A stretch of 36,408 nucleotides of DNA, taken from Acidobacteriota bacterium (GTDB lineage: Bacteria; Acidobacteriota; Thermoanaerobaculia; Gp7-AA8). The position numbers were made by a program, and so were the translations under genes. The number at the start of each line of letters is the position of its first letter. The stretch's first letter is position 1. A model generated the notes under the pieces. It was given only the letters and a program-made list of their open reading frames with translations, was not told the DNA's origin and made no database searches. The stretch spans positions 1 to 36,408 of the forward strand of contig JAJXWV010000004.1 of NCBI GenBank assembly GCA_021781455.1, read 5' to 3'. This document shows, one piece after another, positions 29,214 to 36,408 of the stretch.

Positions 29214-29352
29214 GGGAGGTCACGAGGTTGCGAGGTGGCGCGGTCCCGCCCTTCCTTGCCGCCTCGTGGCCTTACCTCGTGATCCTCTGTTGAATCGCTC
29301 CGGAAAGGATGCGAATTCGCAGTTTGTCGCGTGACCTCACCACCTCGCAACC
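29214..29352. repeat. Octamer inverted array 13 (GGTCACGA unit)
   Basis: The left arm (29214-29243) has GAGGTCACGAGGTTGC-type units; complements lie at 29256-29283 and again at 29328-29352. Two right-hand arms could compete for pairing with the one left arm. It lies between lipoprotein copy 2 and typA. Confidence 0.82.
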
Positions 29353-29410
29353 GTTTCCGCGATTCACCGAAACTGGAATTCCATCTCGCTTGACGCGTTA
29401 ACGCCCGCGC

Positions 29411-31351
29411 ATGCAGCAGTTTCGCTACGACATCCGCAACGTCGCCATCATCGCGCACGTCGATCACGGCAAGACCACCCTCGTCGACGCCCTCCTCAAG
29501 CAGGCGGGCGCCATCCGCGCCAACCAGCAGGTCGACGAGCGGGTCATGGACTCGAACGACCTCGAGCGTGAGCGCGGCATCACCATCCTCGCCAAGAACA
29601 CCTCCGTCCGCTACATCGTCGATGACCCCGATGCCCTCGGCCATCCTGTCCATCACGAGGCCACGCACACGGCCTCCGGGCACGATCTGCCGGCGCAGTT
29701 CATCCATCCGTCCGAGGTGAAGATCAACATCGTCGACACACCGGGCCACGCCGATTTCGGCGGTGAGGTCGAGCGCGTGCTGTCGATGGTCGACGGGGTC
29801 ATCCTGCTCGTCGACGCGGCCGAAGGCCCGATGCCGCAGACGCGGTTCGTGCTGAGGAAGGCCCTGGAGATCGGGTTGCTGCCGATCGTGGTCATCAACA
29901 AGATCGACCGGGCCGACGCGCGTCCGCCCGAAGTTCTCGACGAAGTGTTCGACCTGATGGTCGAGCTGGGCGCCTCCGACGAACAGCTCGATTTCCCGAT
30001 CCTCTACGCCTCGGGACGGGCCGGTTACGTCCGCATCGAGCTGGCGGACACGAACACCGACTGCCGGCCGCTCTTCGACACCGTACTGAAGCGCATTCCG
30101 CCACCGCGCGGCAACGCAGGCGGACCGCTGCAGCTGCTCGTCAGCGCCATCGACTACAACGACTATGTCGGCCGACTCGGCATCGGACGCGTTCAGCGCG
30201 GCCGCATCCACCAGGGCGAGGACGTCGTGCTGATCCTCCGCGACGGCACGCAGAAGAAGGGCCGCGTCACCAAACTGACGATCTTCGAAGGGCTGAAGCG
30301 CGAAGAAGTCGAGGAAGCGGCCGCGGGCGAGATCGTCGCCATCGCCGGCTTCGCCGACGTCGAGATCGGGGAAACGGTCGCCGACGCCGAACAGCCGGAA
30401 CGGCTCGAGCCGATCGCCATCGACGAGCCGACGGTGTCGATGTTCTGGCTCGTGAACGACTCGCCCTTTGCAGGCACGGAAGGCAAGTACGTCACTTCCC
30501 GCAATCTGAAGGACCGCCTGGAGCGCGAGCTGCGCAAGGACGTGGCCCTGCGCGTGCGGGAGACCGAGCAGGCCGACCGATTCGAAGTCAGCGGCCGCGG
30601 CGAGCTGCACCTGTCGATCCTGGCCGAGAACATGCGGCGCGAAGGCTACGAGTTCGCGTTGTCACGGCCTCAGGTCATCACCAAAGAGGTCGACGGCCAG
30701 GTGCTCGAGCCGTATGAGGCGCTGGTCGTCGACATCGACGAACAGCACGTCGGCACGATCATGGAGAAGCTGCAGTCCCGGCGCGCCGAGATGACCGACA
30801 TGGTCAATCCCGGCACCGGGCGCGTGCGGATCGAGTTCAAGATCCCGACGCGGGGGCTGTTCGGCATCCGTACGGAGTTCCTCACCGAAACGCGCGGCAC
30901 CGGACTGCTGTACCACACGTTCCTCGAGTACGGACCGCAGCGCGGTGAGATCGCCAACCGCGCCCGCGGCGCGATCGTCGCCAAGGAAGGCGGCGACACG
31001 ACCGCCTACGCCATCGAGCCGCTGCAGGAGCGCTCCGTGCTCTTCCTCCCGCCGGGAGTGAGGGTCTATGGCGGACAGGTGGTCGGTGAGAACTCGCGCG
31101 GCAGCGACATGACCGTGCAGATCTGCCGCAAGAAGCACCTGACCAACATGCGCGCGTCGAGCTCCGACATCGCCATCCAGCTCGCGCCACCCCGCGTCAT
31201 GACCCTCGAGCAGTGTCTGGAGTGGATCGACGACGACGAGCTCGTGGAAGTGACCCCGGCGTCCATCCGCATCCGCAAGAAGATCCTCGACCAGACACGC
31301 CGCGAAGTGGAGAGCAAGAAGGCGAAGAAGGCCGAGACGGTCGACGCGTGA
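29411..31351 (+). CDS. typA: TypA/BipA ribosome-associated GTPase
   Basis: This 646-residue translational GTPase of the BipA family has G1 AHVDHGKTT (15-23), switch I with [10 protein letters not shown] (55-64), G3 DTPGH (109-113) and G4 NKID. The EF-G-like and BipA-specific C-terminal domains follow. It acts on the ribosome, typically in ribosome assembly and stress or cold adaptation. The family is usually about 605-615 residues. The extra length is a stretch of about 30-35 residues at 69-103, between switch I and G3. It has six histidines (78, 81, 82, 86, 91, 99) where most TypA proteins have a few residues. All catalytic motifs are intact. No ribosome binding site precedes the ATG at 29411. 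Confidence 0.97.
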   Translation: MQQFRYDIRNVAIIAHVDHGKTTLVDALLKQAGAIRANQQVDERVMDSNDLERERGITILAKNTSVRYIVDDPDALGHPVHHEATHTASGHDLPAQFIHPSEVKINIVDTPGHADFGGEVERVLSMVDGVILLVDAAEGPMPQTRFVLRKALEIGLLPIVVINKIDRADARPPEVLDEVFDLMVELGASDEQLDFPILYASGRAGYVRIELADTNTDCRPLFDTVLKRIPPPRGNAGGPLQLLVSAIDYNDYVGRLGIGRVQRGRIHQGEDVVLILRDGTQKKGRVTKLTIFEGLKREEVEEAAAGEIVAIAGFADVEIGETVADAEQPERLEPIAIDEPTVSMFWLVNDSPFAGTEGKYVTSRNLKDRLERELRKDVALRVRETEQADRFEVSGRGELHLSILAENMRREGYEFALSRPQVITKEVDGQVLEPYEALVVDIDEQHVGTIMEKLQSRRAEMTDMVNPGTGRVRIEFKIPTRGLFGIRTEFLTETRGTGLLYHTFLEYGPQRGEIANRARGAIVAKEGGDTTAYAIEPLQERSVLFLPPGVRVYGGQVVGENSRGSDMTVQICRKKHLTNMRASSSDIAIQLAPPRVMTLEQCLEWIDDDELVEVTPASIRIRKKILDQTRREVESKKAKKAETVDA

Positions 31352-31522
31352 TGCCGGCGCAGGGAAGCGCAGCCGCGCAAGGTAGGGACGCGCAGCTGCG
31401 CGTCCGCAGCTCCCGTCGTATTCCGCCAGGCAGGGTTCCGGACGCGCTGCCGCGCGTCCCTGCATGCTGGGATGACAAGCGCCCACAGACGACCTAAATA
31501 GACTCCAGGTCCGGAGTCGGTC
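31352..31522. repeat. Gap with GC-rich palindromes
   Basis: 31386-31405 is a perfect 20-bp palindrome (ggacgcgcagctgcgcgtcc). 31440-31459 is a near-identical one (ggacgcgctgccgcgcgtcc). The two share the ggacgcgc / gcgcgtcc arms. A tail, gggatgacaagcg, recalls families A and B. There is no gene and no terminator U-tract. Confidence 0.8.
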
Positions 31523-34500
31523 GTGAAAAGACAGGTTCGAAACGGTCTGATCGCCGTTCTTCTGCTCCTTGCAGCTCGATCGGCAGCTGCCGCCATTCCG
31601 CAAAGCGAGCGGGACGCGCTCATCGCCTTCTACAACGCCACGGGAGGCAGCGGCTGGACGAATCGCGACCGCTGGCTCGGCCCCCCGGAAACCGAATGCA
31701 CCTGGTACGGAATCGCCTGCGACGACGCCGCAGCGACGGTCACGTACATCGACCTCCACAGCAATCAGCTCACCGGAACACTTCCGGCGCAGCTCGGCAC
31801 GCTGACGAACCTTCGAGATCTCATCCTCTACGACAACGGGATCGCCGGTGCCATCCCGAGCGAGATCGGCCAGCTCACACAGCTCACGGCGCTGTACCTC
31901 GGGAACAACGCCTTGACCGGTACGCTCCCCTCGTCGGTCGGGAATCTGAAGAAGCTGGAGGTCCTCGACGTCAGCGGCAATCAGCTCACTGGTTTCCCTC
32001 AGGAGGTCACGTCACTTTCGGCATTGCGCGAGCTGTGGCTTTCGACGAACCAGTTCAGCGGCGCGATTCGTCCCGAGCTGGGGAATCTGTCAAACCTCAC
32101 AGCGCTCGACCTCTCGTACAACCAGTTCACCGGCTCGATCCCCGACGCTCTGGCCTCGCTGACGAACCTGCAGACGCTGTCGCTGGCAGGCAATGACCTG
32201 ACGGGAAGCATTCCGTCGAGCTTCGCCAATCTCGCCGCGCTGACCGAGCTCCGGTTATCGGAGAACAGGATCAGCGGATCGATTCCCCCGGAGCTCGGGC
32301 GGCTTCGCAATCTGCAGCTGCTCGACCTCGACGACAACCAGATCAGCGGATCGATCCCGCCGGAGCTCGGCGATCTCGCCAGCCTGCAACGCCTGTGGAT
32401 GTACAGCAACCGTCTCTCCGGCTCGATCCCCGCGGAGCTGGCCAGGCTGACGAGCATCGTCGACCTCGTGCTCGGCCACAACCAGCTCTCGGGCACGATT
32501 CCGACGCAGTTGGGAACGCTGCCGAACGTCGTCAACCTCTGGCTCGAAGGCAATCAGCTCACCGGTCCGTTGCCGGCCGAGCTCACCCAGCTCACGACAC
32601 TCGAAGCGCTCGGCGTGCAGGACAACCGGCTCTCCGGAACGCTGCCGCCCCGCTTGCTGCGAATGCCGGCGCTGCGCGCTCTCTACGCGAGCAGCAACCT
32701 GTTCACCGGTCCGATTCCGACCGACGTCGTCGCGTCCTCGAATCTCACCGACCTCTGGCTGCAGGACAACGACCTGAGCGGCACGATTCCGAAGGAGCTG
32801 GGCAGCATCACCACTCTGCGCACGCTTTACCTTCAAGAAAATGCGCTCACCGGGCCGATCCCGTCGGAGCTGACGAAGCTCACGAACCTCGGCGAGCTGA
32901 ATCTCAACTCGAACCAGCTCACCGGGCCGATCCCCTCCTCACTCGGACAGCTGTCGAATCTGCAAGTCCTGTTCCTGAGCTGGAACCAGCTCAGCGGAGC
33001 GATGCCGCCCGAGCTGTTCTCACTCACGAAACTGGTGGCGATGGATCTCGCCGCACTCTCTCTGACCGGGTCCATTCCGTCGACCGTCGGCGACCTGACA
33101 CGCCTCGAGTACCTGTCGCTGAACGACAACCAGCTCACCGGGTCACTGCCGGCATCGATCGCCAACCTCGGCCGTCTACTCCAGCTGCAGCTCGCGGGAA
33201 ATTCGCTCAGCGGCACGCTTCCGGCCGGGCTGTGGCAGCTCAGCCATCTCGAGGACCTCGAGCTCAACGACAACGCGTTCTCCGGGACGCTCCCGGCGGA
33301 AATCGGCGACATGGTGGCCCTGGGGGTCCTGTCGCTCGGAGGGAATCGATTCAGCGGCGCGTTGCCAGCGGAGGTGGGAAAACTGACGAACCTGCGCTGG
33401 CTGGATGTATCCGGGAATCAATTCAGCGGCGCCGTGCCTTCGGAGATCGCAAACCTCACGAAACTTCCCGATGGCGGCGCCACCTTCTCGTACAACACGC
33501 TTTACACCACCGACTCGACGCTCAGCGCGTTCCTCGATCGCAAGCAGGGCAGCCCGTGGATGGAAACGCAGACCGTGCCGCCAGCCAACGTCACCGTCTC
33601 CGATCTGACGGACCGCAGCGCCGTCGTGAGCTGGACGCCGATTCTGTACAGCTGGGACGATGGCGGCTATCAGGTGACCGCGACGCCGCGGACGTCGGGG
33701 GCGGCGCTGGTTTCGACGACCGGCGACAAGTATCAGACGTCGCTGCTCGTCCGGTCGCTCGACGCGTCGACGACCTACGACTTCGTCGTGCGCACGGTGA
33801 CGCATCCGCACGATCACCAGCACAACCTGCTGCTCAGCGAACCGACGGCGTCGATGAGCGGAACGACGACGGCCCGAGTGAACGCACCGGCCGACGTCGA
33901 GGTGACGACCGTGCCGGCCGGTCTCGTGCAGATCGGCGGAGTACCGCAGAACACGGACAGCTTCGTCGTCACGAATTTCGGCGACCTGCCGACGACCCTC
34001 ACGCTGACGGCCGACGGCGCGTTTTTCCAGATCAGCCCGATCACGTTCACTCTGGCGGGAGGCGCGAGCCAGAACGTGACCCTCACGTCGGTCGCGCAGC
34101 AGCCGGCCGGCGCGTATGACGGCGCCGTCACGGCCGCGGGCGACGGCGTGCCCGAGGACTTCTGGGTGTACGTCGGTCTGCTTTCGATTGCCCAGGTACA
34201 GGGGCGCGCGGTGGCCGAGGCCACGACCTCGCGCGTGGAGATCGCAGGCGAGGTCGGAGGCACGTCGATCGGATCGGTGACATTCAAGAACAGCGGGACG
34301 GCCGCGCTCTACGGAATCCTCCTGTCGGACGTTCCGTGGATCACGGTGCCGCCGAATCTCGTGATCATCGACCCCTCGTCGAGCATCGCGATCAACTTCA
34401 CGGTGGTTCGGTCGAAGCGGGCCGATGCCGCATCCAGCGGCACGATCTCAGGCTCGCTTCGCCTGGTGTACGTCGACGGATCGGCCGCGGGGGCGGCGCT

Positions 34501-36085
34501 CGTCTCCGCGCACGATCTGACCACCACCACGCCCGGCCTCTCGGTCACGACCGTGACGGTGGTCGACACGGCCAAGCCTGCCGTGAGCTCGTCCGGCATT
34601 CCCGCGCCGGCGACAGGGGAAGTCGTCCGCTTCATCGCCGGCATTTCCACGATGTCCCGCACGGCCGAGGAGTTCGTGACCGACGTTTCGGTGACGAACA
34701 CGTTCGGAGTCGCGGCCATCAGCGACCTGCGGATGTACCTGACCACGGTCGGCTCGGCGAACACCAGTGTCGCTGCCTTCGCCTCCGTCGATCCGGCACG
34801 AGTGGTTACGTTGTCGAACGTCGCGCGCACCGTCTACGGCGCGACCTCGCAGGTCGGAACGCTGCACATCCGGTCGCAAGACTGGAATCGAGTCATCGTC
34901 AACGGGCGGCTGCTGAACCAGAGCGGAAAGACGGCCACGGTGGGCACGATGATGCCGGTGTTCCGCTCCGATCGCTCGGCCGGCGGCGGGCAGAGCATCT
35001 ACCTGCCGGGCCTGCGGAAGAGCACGACCGAACACACGAACCTCGATGTGCAGGAAACCGCGGGGAGCACGGCAACGGTGCAGATCGACTTCCTCGATGC
35101 GACTGGCGCCGCGGTCGGGACACAGCGGGCTGCCGACACGATCGCGCCTTACGGACTCCTCGAGCTCGCCGACGGCGTTCCGCAGGGCGCAGTGACAGCC
35201 GTGGTGACGAACCGGATCGGGTCAGGTGGCAACGTCGCAGCGTATGCGACGGTCGTCGACGAGCAGAGCGGCGAGACATGGACCGTAGTCGATTGGAGCC
35301 GCTACTACGCCTTTGCCCACAGCGAGGCCGCACGCGTGCCGTTCGCGCGCTCCATTCCGGCGACGAGCGGCGGCGGACGGCGCCGAGCCGTGCGCACCGC
35401 GGCGCAGAGCGCAGCGACGGATCTGACGCTCTTCAATCCGGACACCACGTCCGCGATCGTGACCCTGCGCTATCTGGACTCGGCGAACGCATCGTTCGCA
35501 CAGACGATCACGCTGGCCGGGCGGGAGACACGGACGATCGCCGATGCTGTTCGCACGGTCACCGGAAGTGCAGTCTCCTCGTACGGCTCGATCGTCATCG
35601 ACCCGCTGCGTGGAACGTTTGCGGCCTCGAGCCGGACGTACCAGAGCGCCCAGAGCGGAAAGCTCGGCAGTACGGGGCCGGTCGTCTCGGCGGCGGCCGG
35701 GCTTCGCGTGGGACAGAAGCAGACCTTCGCGGCAATCGACGATTCCGCCAGCGGCGCCTCTCCGCGTTCCGGCGCACAGCAGACGGGCCTGGGGCTGGTC
35801 GAGACCGGCGGAAGCGCGGTGACGGTGCGGGCGACGATGCTGCTCTCCGACGGCAAGTCGCCGGTCGGTGTGGTGGTCGCGCGCGACTTCCAGCTCCAGC
35901 CGTCCCAGGTTGTCTTCTACGACAGCATCATCGCCACGATCGCCGCGCAGTTCACGAGCCTGTCGCTGACCGACTTGCACGACCTGCAGATCGAGCTGGC
36001 CGTCGTGGAAGGCTCCGGCGCGGTGACGCCGTTTCTCGTCGTGAACGACCCGGCGACCGGCGCGTCGATGATCCGGCTGGAGTGA
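31523..36085 (+). CDS. Secreted plant-like leucine-rich-repeat protein with Fn3, Ig-like and repeated C-terminal modules
   Basis: This 1520-residue exported protein starts with GTG at 31523 (GGAG upstream). A signal peptide (1-24) is followed by a plant-type LRR cap (28-70, Cys59 and Cys66 in ECTWYGIAC). About 24 LRRs of 24 residues follow (about 72-650) with the plant receptor consensus LxxLxxLxLxxNxLTGxIP. Next come a fibronectin type III domain (about 683-785) and two Ig-like beta domains (about 786-1005). The last 490 residues look like four diverged copies of one module of about 115 residues. There is no membrane anchor or known sorting signal. It may bind protein or polysaccharide outside the cell. 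Function and partner are unknown. Confidence 0.93.
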   Translation: MKRQVRNGLIAVLLLLAARSAAAAIPQSERDALIAFYNATGGSGWTNRDRWLGPPETECTWYGIACDDAAATVTYIDLHSNQLTGTLPAQLGTLTNLRDLILYDNGIAGAIPSEIGQLTQLTALYLGNNALTGTLPSSVGNLKKLEVLDVSGNQLTGFPQEVTSLSALRELWLSTNQFSGAIRPELGNLSNLTALDLSYNQFTGSIPDALASLTNLQTLSLAGNDLTGSIPSSFANLAALTELRLSENRISGSIPPELGRLRNLQLLDLDDNQISGSIPPELGDLASLQRLWMYSNRLSGSIPAELARLTSIVDLVLGHNQLSGTIPTQLGTLPNVVNLWLEGNQLTGPLPAELTQLTTLEALGVQDNRLSGTLPPRLLRMPALRALYASSNLFTGPIPTDVVASSNLTDLWLQDNDLSGTIPKELGSITTLRTLYLQENALTGPIPSELTKLTNLGELNLNSNQLTGPIPSSLGQLSNLQVLFLSWNQLSGAMPPELFSLTKLVAMDLAALSLTGSIPSTVGDLTRLEYLSLNDNQLTGSLPASIANLGRLLQLQLAGNSLSGTLPAGLWQLSHLEDLELNDNAFSGTLPAEIGDMVALGVLSLGGNRFSGALPAEVGKLTNLRWLDVSGNQFSGAVPSEIANLTKLPDGGATFSYNTLYTTDSTLSAFLDRKQGSPWMETQTVPPANVTVSDLTDRSAVVSWTPILYSWDDGGYQVTATPRTSGAALVSTTGDKYQTSLLVRSLDASTTYDFVVRTVTHPHDHQHNLLLSEPTASMSGTTTARVNAPADVEVTTVPAGLVQIGGVPQNTDSFVVTNFGDLPTTLTLTADGAFFQISPITFTLAGGASQNVTLTSVAQQPAGAYDGAVTAAGDGVPEDFWVYVGLLSIAQVQGRAVAEATTSRVEIAGEVGGTSIGSVTFKNSGTAALYGILLSDVPWITVPPNLVIIDPSSSIAINFTVVRSKRADAASSGTISGSLRLVYVDGSAAGAALVSAHDLTTTTPGLSVTTVTVVDTAKPAVSSSGIPAPATGEVVRFIAGISTMSRTAEEFVTDVSVTNTFGVAAISDLRMYLTTVGSANTSVAAFASVDPARVVTLSNVARTVYGATSQVGTLHIRSQDWNRVIVNGRLLNQSGKTATVGTMMPVFRSDRSAGGGQSIYLPGLRKSTTEHTNLDVQETAGSTATVQIDFLDATGAAVGTQRAADTIAPYGLLELADGVPQGAVTAVVTNRIGSGGNVAAYATVVDEQSGETWTVVDWSRYYAFAHSEAARVPFARSIPATSGGGRRRAVRTAAQSAATDLTLFNPDTTSAIVTLRYLDSANASFAQTITLAGRETRTIADAVRTVTGSAVSSYGSIVIDPLRGTFAASSRTYQSAQSGKLGSTGPVVSAAAGLRVGQKQTFAAIDDSASGASPRSGAQQTGLGLVETGGSAVTVRATMLLSDGKSPVGVVVARDFQLQPSQVVFYDSIIATIAAQFTSLSLTDLHDLQIELAVVEGSGAVTPFLVVNDPATGASMIRLE

Positions 36086-36168
36086 TTGCGGATTGCGGAC
36101 TGAGCCGCGGAGCGGCGAGATCTACGTAGCCCAAGGCGTCAGGGCTTGTTGCCCAATGAAGGGACTTG

Positions 36169-36408
36169 TCATCCCGAGCACTCGAATCGCGAAGGTGCGA
36201 CACCGGAGAGAAGAAGCGTGCGATCGTTCCCCCTCTCCCCGCCGCAGCGGGGAGAGGGCCGGGGTGAGGGGTCTCGTTCTGGTTCAAAAGGAGACCCCTT
36301 GTACGTTATCGGGGCGGGCCTCAGGATACGAGACACGGTCCGGGAGAAGCCGAAAGCACCCCTGAAGCCATCGAGCTTGTGGATGAGAAAGGCTCCCCGC
36401 CCTCTTCG
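36169..36408. repeat. Right copy of 240-bp terminal inverted repeat
   Basis: Reverse complement of 11-250; the outer 117 bp are identical. Inside are the CCCTCTCCCCG / CGGGGAGAGGG stem (36231-36258) and the GGGGTCTC / GAGACCCC stem (36268-36275, 36291-36298). 36147-36300 is also the clearest full copy of family A. The 36086-36408 stretch after the LRR gene holds no gene. Confidence 0.95.

Noticed and set aside
3201-29352. Heptamer arrays as ordinary transcription terminators
   Set aside because: They lack U-tracts and several lie between divergent genes; genuine terminators in the window (6261-6290, 23847-23875) look quite different.
34336-36129. 597-codon plus-strand frame overlapping the LRR protein's C-terminal part
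   Set aside because: Out-of-frame shadow, very Arg-rich; the LRR frame continues with regular beta-domain sequence.
1-36408. tRNA, rRNA, known riboswitch or phage genes
   Set aside because: I looked through the gaps on both strands and saw no cloverleaf, rRNA or recognisable riboswitch core, and no integrase or phage structural gene.

Overview
This is a gene-dense window of about two-thirds GC with bacterial gene structure and no rRNA, tRNA or CRISPR array that I can see. Four things fit an Acidobacteriota-like genome best: a one-piece actinobacterial-type Kgd/OdhA 2-oxoglutarate enzyme, secreted kelch and plant-like leucine-rich-repeat proteins, SH3 lipoproteins with a TonB-like end, and very many palindromic intergenic repeats. 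The microcompartment operon closely resembles the one I know from the myxobacterium Haliangium ochraceum. The phylum call is an inference, not a search result.

Layout. Positions 253-5691 (minus strand) form an eight-gene bacterial microcompartment (BMC) operon. In transcription order it encodes an RpiB-DeoC fusion enzyme, a double-stacking-type BMC-T, a BMC-H, a BMC-P, a CoA-acylating aldehyde dehydrogenase, a second BMC-T and two more BMC-P proteins. 6313-8292 is a secreted kelch protein with a good terminator. 8797-10983 holds a zinc-ribbon thioredoxin, a double GNAT acetyltransferase and a PAP2 phosphatase. 11198-14920 is the fused 2-oxoglutarate enzyme. 15073-18461 holds two response regulators, glucokinase, a DinB-family protein and an XRE regulator. 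18706-19854 holds a small acidic protein and a TrmN6-like methyltransferase. 20111-23823 is an M16 peptidase pair (active plus inactive subunit) ending in a textbook terminator. 24202-27602 holds a small Cys/His protein, an SGNH hydrolase and a two-gene ABC exporter. 27705-29204 is a pair of paralogous SH3 lipoproteins, 29411-31351 is TypA/BipA with an unusual His-rich insertion, and 31523-36085 is a 1520-residue secreted LRR protein.

How the genes work together. The BMC operon reads as a self-contained shell with two enzymes. DeoC would split 2-deoxyribose-5-phosphate into glyceraldehyde-3-phosphate and acetaldehyde, and the dehydrogenase would turn acetaldehyde into acetyl-CoA inside the shell. 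Both enzymes carry the same amphipathic targeting-type helix; in the fusion it lies between the two catalytic domains rather than at an end. The remaining genes are housekeeping, envelope or secreted functions with no obvious link to the BMC.

The most unusual non-coding feature is a set of 13 intergenic arrays of 7-8 bp units. Most are arranged as a left array, a short spacer and the reverse-complement array. They use at least six unrelated unit sequences and occur in tandem and divergent gaps alike; two of them flank the BMC-H gene. There are also at least two families of dispersed palindromic repeats. The two ends of the window are a 240-bp inverted repeat of each other.
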